Source of the DNA: an uncultured Acidimicrobiales bacterium
GTDB taxonomy: Bacteria; Actinomycetota; Acidimicrobiia; Acidimicrobiales; SZUA-35
NCBI GenBank assembly: GCA_938008925.1
Contig: CALLIQ010000582.1
Location: forward strand, 1 to 6,630
Direction of reading: 5' to 3'
Length of the DNA stretch: 6,630 nt
The notes under the pieces are model-generated. The model searched no databases and was not told the DNA's origin. It saw nothing but the letters and a program-made list of their open reading frames with translations. Positions within the stretch are counted from its first letter, which is position 1. Every line of letters starts with the position of its first letter. Made by a program: the position numbers and the translations under genes. Positions 1 through 5,728 of the stretch are shown piece by piece.

Positions 1-921
1 GACCACGAGGGCGCGACCGGTCGGGGCAGAGACGAATGCGAGCGAGTGGGGATTGCGATGCCCGAGGGAGTAGACCTCGTCGAGCATCGTGGGATCGCCG
101 ACGAACGGATTGTCGACCGGCACCGCGTACGGTTCGTCACCCGTCTCGCGAGGATCGATTCGCAGGACCTTGCCGAGCGCGTCGTCGTTCTGGCCGCCGC
201 CGGCGATGGCCGACTGCACGCTGCCGTCGCCGTGGCCGATGTAGAGCAGGCCGTAACCGGGATCGTCCTCGTCGAGTTCGTGATCGAACGCGATCTGTTT
301 GATCGGGTGGTCGTACACCGGCATGCCGACCCGAAAGACCTCCCGCAGGCTCGCCGGGTCGACGATGCCGGTACCCGGGTCTGCGGTGAACTCGAGCAGT
401 ACGGAATCGGCAGCGATGGGCGTGTCGGCATCGCTCAGGTAGTGATGGAGGTTCGGGTCTGCGGGCCGCAGCGCCATGGCCGATGCGTACAGCAGCCCGT
501 TCGATGCGAAGTCGGGGTGAAAGGCGATGGACCGCAGGCCTCCGTGGAAGACCGAGGAGGTGTCGAGCGGCGTGCCAGCGGCCGCCATCGCTGCCCCGAC
601 GTCGAGGTAGAGCGACGTCGATCGCGTGAACGACTCGTCGCCGAGTGAGGGGTTCGGGCCCGTCAACTCATAGACGTGGCCATCTCGTTCCTCGACCACG
701 AACAGCCGGTCGCCGTTGACAGCCATCGCGTTGAGGCGCGGCGCTGCCCCGAACGACGAGTCGGGAACGGTCGCGACCGGCGTGAGGACGACGTCGACTC
801 CGAGGTCGCTGACGACATCGGGTACGACGGCGGCTGCTCCCGCCGGCGGCGCGGGGGTCGTCGCGAGCAGCGAAGCCACCGCGAGGAGGCCGACCGCGGT
901 GGCGGCGATCCGGTTCGGCAT
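1..921 (-). CDS. Secreted PQQ-dependent glucose/sorbosone dehydrogenase-family protein (partial, C-terminus outside window)
   Basis: The 307 visible codons read open to the left edge, so the C-terminus is missing. Family members of this beta-propeller fold (GSDH, PF07995) oxidise aldoses or related alcohols with PQQ outside the cytoplasmic membrane. Residues 1-31 form a Sec-type signal peptide: Arg4, a hydrophobic core at 8-21, and an AGA-A cleavage region near 30. Family-like motifs are FHPDFASNG (134-142), LLYIGHGDGS (225-234), GKVLRIDP (250-257) and GHRNPHSLAF (287-296). By analogy with soluble glucose dehydrogenase, Arg289-Asn290 would contact PQQ and His205 would be the catalytic base, although its surroundings (DHPIKQ) depart from the usual NHxGG. 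The ATG at 921 is 16 bp after the stop of the upstream Tat-exported gene, with a weak AGGG ribosome site, suggesting one operon. The family is fairly certain; the substrate and even PQQ dependence are not. Confidence 0.85.
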   Translation of the reverse strand, partial: MPNRIAATAVGLLAVASLLATTPAPPAGAAAVVPDVVSDLGVDVVLTPVATVPDSSFGAAPRLNAMAVNGDRLFVVEERDGHVYELTGPNPSLGDESFTRSTSLYLDVGAAMAAAGTPLDTSSVFHGGLRSIAFHPDFASNGLLYASAMALRPADPNLHHYLSDADTPIAADSVLLEFTADPGTGIVDPASLREVFRVGMPVYDHPIKQIAFDHELDEDDPGYGLLYIGHGDGSVQSAIAGGGQNDDALGKVLRIDPRETGDEPYAVPVDNPFVGDPTMLDEVYSLGHRNPHSLAFVSAPTGRALVV

Positions 922-937
922 CGTCCGACCCTACGCG

Positions 938-3139
938 TCAGAAACGGGCGTCGTACTCACTCGACGTGAGGAGGGCCTCGATGAGCGCCGTCGATGGCTC
1001 ACCACCGTCGAGTCGGCTCGCCCACTGCTGGTACTCGGTGCCGGCCGGGGGCCGTTTCAGAAGGCCTTGGTAGGTGGCCACCACCAACACGCGGTTCTCG
1101 TAGATCGTCTGTCCCTCGGGCGACTGGCTGAAGTTGGCGAGCAACTGTCCCTTGGTCAGACCGCCGTCGAGGCGACCCTCCCAGAAGTCCCACCCGTCGC
1201 CGTCGGGATCGCGATCGAACACGTTCCGGTAGATCAGCCTGACGAACTCGCGATTCGCTGGATCCCCGTAGGTGGCGCGGAACTCGTCCGAGGACGAGAA
1301 GAAGGTGGCCATCGCCTCGATCGACATGCCTTCTTGGAGGTGGCGTCGGTTCCAGAAGTCGTACCCGCCCGCGTCGGGGATACGCCCGAAGGCGGCGAGG
1401 TAGAGGCGAGCGATGGAGAAGCGAGGAGCGAACTCGTTCGTCCGCAGGAAGCGGTCGACGACGCTGACCATGCCGGATCCGTCGTCGCCGGCTTGGCCAG
1501 CCCAGTAGTCGAGGCCTGCCGCATCGGCTTCTCGGCCGAGAAAATCTCGGTATTGCTGGCGCACGAACGCCTGCGCATTGGCGAACGGGGCGAAACCGTC
1601 CGATGGTGGCTCGGGCGTCGGCGCATCGGAGTCGGCCAGCATCCGACTCAACAGGTTGATGGTCGCTCGTTGAATCGCGGGGTGAGCGAAACCGTCTCTG
1701 ATCAGACCCCAGCCCCACGAGTTGGTGCCGCCGGAGAAGACCCACGCCCCCGAAGGCGCTCGGTACAGCACGCTGTGCGCCCAGTTGCTGCCTTTCTCGT
1801 CGCCGACGAATGGCGACGAGGCGAGGAGCGTTCGCTCGACGTTCGGCGGCAGCGGGACCGAGAAGTTCCGGCGATCGACCTCGTATCCCATGATCCGACA
1901 GTCATCGAGCTCCTGGTCGTCCTCGACCTCGGCCCCGGCCCAGAACCAGTGGCTCGTGTTGGTCGGCACGATGGGTGGGTAGGTGTTGTTGAAGTCCATG
2001 AAGTCCATGAAGTCGACGCTCCACATGTTCTGCATGGTCGTGTCGGTGTCCTTGAACAGCACCGTCGGCTCGTCCGGATCGTCGCCGTCTGCGTACTTGA
2101 AGCAGATCATGCGGCGCTTGGGTCGGCCGTCGCGCGACGTCGCCACCTGCACTCGCCAATAGGCGTTGTTCGCTCCGAGGTTCGCGATGTGGATGCCCGA
2201 GTCGCGGGCGTCGAGGTACGCATCCATGATGCGTTGGGTCCAATACTCGTCATGGCCCGAGACGACGTTGATCCGGCCTCGCTTGATGGTGTCTGGCCAC
2301 CGATCGATGTCGAGATTGGTCACGTAGGTGATGTCGTAGCCCTCTTTTTCGAACCACATGATCAGGTCGTGGTCGAAGCGGAAGAGGTCCCCAGCGCCGT
2401 CGAGGCGATACGGCCGATCGAAGCTGACCTCGGTGGCGCGCTGGGTGCCTCGATCGGTGAGCGGACCGCCGCTCTGGCCGTCGTACAAGCTCTTGCCGGT
2501 CGGGGTCGGCGTGTTCGTGTACGCGAGGTAGGTGAGGATCGGCTGGGAGAACACGATGTCGCATTGACGGGTGTCCTTGACCGCGAACGTGGCGTGCGCA
2601 TCGACGCCATCCGCGTTGACGAGGCGGATCACGTAGATCCCGCTGAGCCACGAGTCCGGAACCGTGAAGCTGAAGGCGGGCGCGGTCGTGTCGCCGGTCT
2701 CGCCCGTGACCACGTTGGTGCGAAGGGGTGGTGTCGCGTTGACCTGGGTCGCGGCGAGCGTCCGCATCAGACGGCCCCCGGTGCCGCCATACCAACCGAG
2801 CCGGAAGACCGTCGCCGTGATCGCCATGGCCGAGTCGGCCAACACGACGATGTCGACCTGCTCGCCCGCCTTGACGGAGTCCTGGAGGACGTAGGCGCCG
2901 AACGGCTTGAGATCGTCGCCCGCCGGGTTGGTCAAACGCCACGCGTTCGAGCCGGCGTTGGCGTTCTCGGTCTGGATCCGCGTGCTCGTGGCCGCGAGCG
3001 CCGGTGTGGCGAACGCGAGCGCGGTCGCGCCGGCCGCCCCGGCCATGAACCGCCGTCGGGTCGTTGGTCCGAACGCCGATCGCGGCCCGCTGTCGGTCCG
3101 CGCTGATGCGGATCCATCTTCCGTTGCTTTCTGCACCAC
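938..3139 (-). CDS. Tat-exported N,N-dimethylformamidase beta-subunit-like protein with four C-terminal DUF4214 repeats
   Basis: A 733-residue protein starting with GTG (3139); GTG at 3136 is an equally possible start, and GGGGAG at 3145-3150 serves both. A twin-arginine signal (TTRRRFM, 26-32, then a hydrophobic stretch and ALA-A cleavage near 49) implies export of a folded, perhaps cofactor-loaded protein. Residues about 65-500 resemble the large-subunit domain of N,N-dimethylformamidase: an Ig-like beta region with GYxVLxxSVKAGE-type and RLGWYGGTGG (113-122) motifs, then SGHDEYW (294-300), GANNAYWR (322-329) and MGYEVD (417-422). In the characterised enzyme two Tyr and one Glu bind a mononuclear iron; Tyr299, Tyr327 and Glu420 are my candidates, by motif memory only. 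A Pro-rich linker (505-513) leads to four DUF4214 units (about 520-733), usual in secreted or surface proteins. Many family members are uncharacterised, so amide hydrolysis is not assured. Confidence 0.85.
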   Translation of the reverse strand: MVQKATEDGSASARTDSGPRSAFGPTTRRRFMAGAAGATALAFATPALAATSTRIQTENANAGSNAWRLTNPAGDDLKPFGAYVLQDSVKAGEQVDIVVLADSAMAITATVFRLGWYGGTGGRLMRTLAATQVNATPPLRTNVVTGETGDTTAPAFSFTVPDSWLSGIYVIRLVNADGVDAHATFAVKDTRQCDIVFSQPILTYLAYTNTPTPTGKSLYDGQSGGPLTDRGTQRATEVSFDRPYRLDGAGDLFRFDHDLIMWFEKEGYDITYVTNLDIDRWPDTIKRGRINVVSGHDEYWTQRIMDAYLDARDSGIHIANLGANNAYWRVQVATSRDGRPKRRMICFKYADGDDPDEPTVLFKDTDTTMQNMWSVDFMDFMDFNNTYPPIVPTNTSHWFWAGAEVEDDQELDDCRIMGYEVDRRNFSVPLPPNVERTLLASSPFVGDEKGSNWAHSVLYRAPSGAWVFSGGTNSWGWGLIRDGFAHPAIQRATINLLSRMLADSDAPTPEPPSDGFAPFANAQAFVRQQYRDFLGREADAAGLDYWAGQAGDDGSGMVSVVDRFLRTNEFAPRFSIARLYLAAFGRIPDAGGYDFWNRRHLQEGMSIEAMATFFSSSDEFRATYGDPANREFVRLIYRNVFDRDPDGDGWDFWEGRLDGGLTKGQLLANFSQSPEGQTIYENRVLVVATYQGLLKRPPAGTEYQQWASRLDGGEPSTALIEALLTSSEYDARF
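941..1597 (-). repeat. Region encoding four tandem DUF4214 units
   Basis: Protein-level repeat within the C-terminal 219 residues of the Tat-exported protein. Each unit has a helix ending in Tyr, a Leu/Phe-x-R step, then a D/G-rich turn followed by an aromatic pair or Gln-Trp, and a second helix ending in a Ser/Asn-x-x-Phe/Tyr step. Anchor tyrosines are 530, 580, 637 and 690, giving spacings of 50, 57 and 53 residues. Matching segments are GREADAAGLDYW, GRIPDAGGYDFW, DRDPDGDGWDFW and KRPPAGTEYQQW. The last unit ends almost at the C-terminus (LLTSSEYDARF) and is the most diverged. DUF4214 has no settled biochemical role; it occurs at the ends of secreted and cell-surface proteins. Confidence 0.8.
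1991..2017. repeat. Three-copy 9-bp in-frame tandem repeat
   Basis: GAAGTCCAT occurs twice in direct succession (1991-1999, 2000-2008) and is followed by a third copy with two differences, GAAGTCGAC (2009-2017). On the coding minus strand it gives Val-Asp-Phe-Met-Asp-Phe-Met-Asp-Phe, within residues 375-383 of the Tat-exported protein. Being a multiple of three, copy-number change would add or remove Met-Asp-Phe units without a frameshift. Confidence 0.9.
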
Positions 3140-3160
3140 CGCTACTCCCCGTGAGCGTTC

Positions 3161-3177
3161 GCCTCAGGGAGTGAGGC
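3161..3177. repeat. Small inverted repeat overlapping the candidate -10 and start region
   Basis: GCCTCA (3161-3166) and TGAGGC (3172-3177) are perfect inverted copies around a 5-nt loop. The repeat covers part of the candidate -10 and the expected start point of the minus-strand promoter, so it could be an operator or an early-leader hairpin. There is no U-tract, so a terminator is unlikely. Confidence 0.4.
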
Positions 3178-3202
3178 TACGGGGCGGTGGCGACCCACAC
3201 AA
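3174..3202 (-). promoter_or_regulatory. Candidate sigma70-type promoter for the Tat-exported/GSDH gene pair
   Basis: Read on the minus strand, TTGTGT (3202-3197) is followed by exactly 17 bp and TAGCCT (3179-3174), a TANNNT -10 match. Transcription would begin near 3167, giving a leader of about 28 nt that contains the GGGGAG ribosome site at 3150-3145 before the GTG start. The -35 matches the consensus only at TTG plus spacing. This is pattern recognition; no start site has been mapped. Confidence 0.45.
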
Positions 3203-3210
3203 GAGTGGGT
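3193..3210. repeat. Small inverted repeat overlapping the candidate -35
   Basis: ACCCAC (3193-3198) and GTGGGT (3205-3210) are perfect inverted copies around a 6-nt spacer. The candidate -35 TTGTGT of the minus-strand promoter lies inside it. It is also downstream of the DUF2269-like gene stop at 3241, but without a U-tract it is not a convincing intrinsic terminator. An operator half-site pair is possible. Confidence 0.35.
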
Positions 3211-3240
3211 TGGCTCACACGATCGCTCGTTCCAGCGGTC

Positions 3241-3735
3241 TCAGTTCCAGCTGGCGGGGCCCCAGACCATCACGACCAGAGCGACCACCAAGAACAGCTG
3301 AAAGAGGCCTTCGCCGAGAGCGAGCTTCTTGGCCAGTGCCATGACCTCGCCGTCTTCGGACATCGAGCTCTCGGGATCGAGCGCTTCGGCCCGCTCGAGC
3401 AGGCCGCGCGAAGCGGGGCGAATCAGGCCGTGCATGACGCCGACGAGGATGAACCAGATCACGAACGCAGCCGACACCCACGGCGCAGCGAACGACCACG
3501 AGCCGTCGCTGAGAGCGATCAGCACGATGCCGAGAACCAGCACGCCGTTCACCGCGTTGTAGGCGATGTTGGTCACGGCCTTCGTGGTTCGCAGCAGGGT
3601 GAGAGCCTCACCGGCTTTGGCTGCGAATGCCTTGGCGTTGTAGGTGCCGTGTGCGATCACGCCACCGAAGCCGACGATGGCGGCGGCGATGTGGAGCAGA
3701 AGGATGATGCGGTAGATGACTGAGGTCGTACCCAT
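3241..3735 (-). CDS. Four-helix integral membrane protein, DUF2269-like
   Basis: A 164-residue protein with four predicted membrane helices at about 6-28, 54-76, 84-104 and 139-158, and a polar, acidic loop at 110-135. The first helix (ILLLHIAAAIVGFGG, 11-25) carries a His followed by a small-residue and Gly-rich half, which resembles the DUF2269 family of predicted membrane proteins; that family has no established function. I chose ATG 3735 because the hydrophobic helix begins directly after it. The frame stays open upstream to 3837, but that extension is hydrophilic, overlaps the divergent gene and looks like its antisense shadow. GTG 3744 is an alternative three codons upstream. No good Shine-Dalgarno precedes the ATG, consistent with a leaderless transcript from TACCGT (3748-3743). 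It transcribes away from the gltX run and may be a single-gene unit. Confidence 0.75.
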   Translation of the reverse strand: MGTTSVIYRIILLLHIAAAIVGFGGVIAHGTYNAKAFAAKAGEALTLLRTTKAVTNIAYNAVNGVLVLGIVLIALSDGSWSFAAPWVSAAFVIWFILVGVMHGLIRPASRGLLERAEALDPESSMSEDGEVMALAKKLALGEGLFQLFLVVALVVMVWGPASWN

Positions 3736-3742
3736 GCCGGGC

Positions 3743-3752
3743 ACGGTAGTCT
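3743..3752. promoter_or_regulatory. Candidate bidirectional leaderless promoter with two -10 hexamers sharing one TA step
   Basis: On the plus strand TAGTCT (3747-3752) is a TANNNT -10 hexamer whose canonical +1 falls on 3759, the first base of the GTG start of the hypothetical gene. On the minus strand TACCGT (3748-3743) is also TANNNT and ends 7 nt before the ATG of the DUF2269-like gene at 3735. The self-complementary TA at 3747-3748 supplies the key first two bases of both. I see no convincing -35 for either direction, which is common for actinobacterial promoters. Confidence 0.5.
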
Positions 3753-3758
3753 CGCCAC

Positions 3759-4277
3759 GTGGCCGCACCTGACTATGTCCCCACCGATCCCGTCCAGCGG
3801 GTTCGCAGCTATGCCTCGCCTCCCCGTCGCGCCTCATCGTGGCGGGCCGATCGCGCCGGCGACCTGCCGGGCGCGCAGCCGAGCGGTGCGCGTCTCGGCA
3901 ACCAGGGACCCGATCAGGGCTATGCCCTTCGACTCGTGCATCAGTTCGCTGACCGACTGCACCTCGGCGACGTCGACCAGGCCGACGCAGAAGCGGCGTG
4001 TGTCGCCGTCGCGCTGAAGCGTGCCGCCAGCTACGGCCGGGCGCCGGTGATCCACGACCTCACCGCGGCGTTCACCGTGTTCGGATTCCTCGACCCCGAG
4101 CCTCACGCTGAGCTCGTCGCATATCGCGAGCGAGTGTTCGCCGAAGTTCACTCGAGCCACCACTACACCGAGCGTCGCCAGATCGTCGACGCCGTGCCCG
4201 AGTCGGCGTTGCGACGCTCGATCAAGGCGATCACTCTGCGCTATGAGTCCGACTGGCGCTCCAACCTCGATCTCTAG
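3759..4277 (+). CDS. Conserved-looking hypothetical protein upstream of gltX
   Basis: A 172-residue protein that I do not recognise as a named family. Its N-terminus is Pro/Arg-rich and probably extended (PDYVPTDP at 4-11, PPRRASSWRADRAGDL at 21-36), followed by GNQGPDQGYALRLVHQFAD (47-65) and a mostly helical remainder with a Cys-Val-Ala-Val-Ala helix near 81-85, a His/Tyr cluster HSSHHYTERR (131-140) and a charged end. There is no signal peptide or membrane helix, so it is probably cytosolic. GTG 3759 is the start chosen: there is no internal Met, and a -10 hexamer sits exactly where a leaderless transcript beginning at this codon would need it. It stops 10 bp before gltX and its TAG is part of the gltX ribosome site, so the two are likely co-transcribed and coupled. 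Coding is supported by the codon-position bias and the tight junction. Confidence 0.75.
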   Translation: MAAPDYVPTDPVQRVRSYASPPRRASSWRADRAGDLPGAQPSGARLGNQGPDQGYALRLVHQFADRLHLGDVDQADAEAACVAVALKRAASYGRAPVIHDLTAAFTVFGFLDPEPHAELVAYRERVFAEVHSSHHYTERRQIVDAVPESALRRSIKAITLRYESDWRSNLDL

Positions 4278-4280
4278 GAA
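4276..4280 (+). promoter_or_regulatory. gltX ribosome binding site overlapping the upstream stop codon
   Basis: AGGAA at 4276-4280 lies 7 nt before ATG 4288 and uses the last two bases of the upstream TAG stop (4275-4277). It decides the gltX start: the frame is open back to 4243, but that longer start lies inside the preceding gene and adds 15 residues before the family's normal N-terminus. Confidence 0.8.
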
Positions 4281-4287
4281 CCCATCG

Positions 4288-5706
4288 ATGCCTCTGGCCG
4301 CACCAACGTCGGACGTCCGCGTCCGTTTCAGTCCGGCCCCGACCGGCTACCTGCACGTCGGCTCCGCCCGGTCCGCGCTCTTCAACTGGATGTACGCCGC
4401 CAACACCGGCGGCACGATGGTGCTCCGCGTCGAAGACACCGACGCAGACCGGAGCCAAGACGAGCTGGTGCAGGCGATCCGCGACAGCCTCGGCTGGCTC
4501 GGGGTCGACTGGCACGAGGAGTACCGCCAGTCCGATCGCTTCGATCTGTACCGCGCTGCGGCCGACGACTTCCTCGAGCGTGGCCTCGCCTATCGATGTG
4601 ATTGCAGCCAGGACGACGTCAAGGCTCGCATGGAGGCGAAGGGTCAAGCCGGTGGCTACGACAGCCATTGCCGCGACCGCGACGTGCCTGCCGGTGACGG
4701 TACGGTCGTCCGCTTCCGGACACCGAACGATGGCATCACCGGCTACGACGATCTCATCCGTGGTCACGTCGAGTTCGAGAACTCGACCCTCGAGGACTTC
4801 GTCATCGTCCGGTCGAGTGGCGTCCCGCTGTTTCACGTCGCCAACGCGTACGACGACCTCGACATGGGCATTACCCATGTGGTGCGTGGCGAGGATCTCG
4901 TCAACACCGTGCCGAGGGTCCTCCTGCTCCGCCAGGCCATGCTCGGGTCACCGGCGTTCGCCGACCGCGGAGTCGACACGCCTCCTCCCGTGTTCGCCCA
5001 CCTGCCACTGATCGTCAACGAGCAGCGAAAGAAGCTGTCGAAGCGTCGCGACGACGTCTCGGTCGGCGACTACGCCGACCGGGGGTTTCTCCCCGAGGCG
5101 ATGCGCAACTACCTGCTCACGCTCGGATGGGGCCCGCGAGACGGTGGCGAGGAGATTCGTCCGATCGATGAACTCGTCGCCCAGTTCGATCTCGCCGACA
5201 TCAACAAGGCCCCGGCGTTCTTCGACATCAAGAAGCTCGAGCACTTCAACGCCGAGTACATCCGCGCCTTGCCCCTCGACGAGTTTCTCGACCGGGTCGG
5301 CCCATTCGTGACCGACATCGATGCCGGGCTGTTCGAGCGTATGGCTCCGTTCGTACAGGGTCGTCTGAAGCGACTCGAAGAAGCGCCGTCGTTCCTCGAC
5401 TGGGTCGTTGGAGATCCTCGCGAGCCCGAGGAGAAGGACTGGCGCAAGACGATGACCAAGGAGAAGGACCGGGTGCCTGAGGTGCTCGATCTCGTCATCG
5501 AGCGGCTCGCCGATTGCCCCTGGGAGCCCGAGGCGCTCGAGGCGGCCGTGTTCGGGGTGGGTGAGGAACTCGGCACGAAGACACAACTCCCGGTTCGCAT
5601 GGCGCTCTCCGGTTCACGCTCTGGCATCCCGTTGTTCGAACCGATGGTCGAGCTCGATCGGGCGGTCGTGATCGATCGCCTGCGGGCGGCCCGGGCCAAG
5701 CTCTGA
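4288..5706 (+). CDS. gltX: Glutamyl-tRNA synthetase (class I)
   Basis: A 472-residue cytosolic enzyme, normal length for the family, that charges tRNA(Glu) with glutamate using ATP. The Rossmann catalytic domain starts at VRVRFSPAPTGYLHVG (10-25); YLHVG is the HIGH-type signature. RVEDTDADRS (47-56) is the family's nucleotide/amino-acid-site strand. A Cys-x-Cys at 104/106 with Tyr124 and Cys128 (GGYDSHCRDRD) matches the zinc-type insertion seen in many GluRS. HVVRGEDLVNTVPR (197-210) and the KMSKS-type KKLSKRR (248-254) complete the active site. Residues from about 310 onward form the helical anticodon-binding region, ending in the typical ALSGSRSGIPLFE (439-451). If the organism lacks GlnRS, as most actinobacteria do, this enzyme probably also misacylates tRNA(Gln) for GatCAB; the sequence alone does not settle that. 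It is the second gene of a tight run and is followed after 22 bp by the DUF218 gene. Confidence 0.97.
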   Translation: MPLAAPTSDVRVRFSPAPTGYLHVGSARSALFNWMYAANTGGTMVLRVEDTDADRSQDELVQAIRDSLGWLGVDWHEEYRQSDRFDLYRAAADDFLERGLAYRCDCSQDDVKARMEAKGQAGGYDSHCRDRDVPAGDGTVVRFRTPNDGITGYDDLIRGHVEFENSTLEDFVIVRSSGVPLFHVANAYDDLDMGITHVVRGEDLVNTVPRVLLLRQAMLGSPAFADRGVDTPPPVFAHLPLIVNEQRKKLSKRRDDVSVGDYADRGFLPEAMRNYLLTLGWGPRDGGEEIRPIDELVAQFDLADINKAPAFFDIKKLEHFNAEYIRALPLDEFLDRVGPFVTDIDAGLFERMAPFVQGRLKRLEEAPSFLDWVVGDPREPEEKDWRKTMTKEKDRVPEVLDLVIERLADCPWEPEALEAAVFGVGEELGTKTQLPVRMALSGSRSGIPLFEPMVELDRAVVIDRLRAARAKL

Positions 5707-5728
5707 GCGAGCGCCCCCTCGCCTCCTG

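Noticed and set aside
46..648. A 200-codon plus-strand frame opposite the sugar dehydrogenase
   Set aside because: It is the antisense shadow of a well-supported minus-strand gene and shows no family motif.
716..3106. A 796-codon open frame on the plus strand, antisense to the Tat-exported protein
   Set aside because: Its translation is Arg/Val/Glu/Gly-rich with no domain, while the minus strand gives a clear Tat signal, enzyme-like domain and DUF4214 units. Long antisense frames are expected opposite G+C-rich genes.
3193..3210. Intrinsic terminator for the DUF2269-like gene
   Set aside because: The stem is only 6 bp and the minus-strand sequence after it is C/G-rich with no U-tract; a regulatory reading is at least as likely.
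3736..3837. N-terminal extension of the DUF2269-like protein to 3837
   Set aside because: The 34 extra residues are hydrophilic, overlap the divergent hypothetical gene and precede a membrane helix that begins right after ATG 3735.
4948..5586. A 212-codon minus-strand frame opposite gltX
   Set aside because: It is fully antisense to gltX, whose reading is certain, with no motifs or upstream signals of its own.
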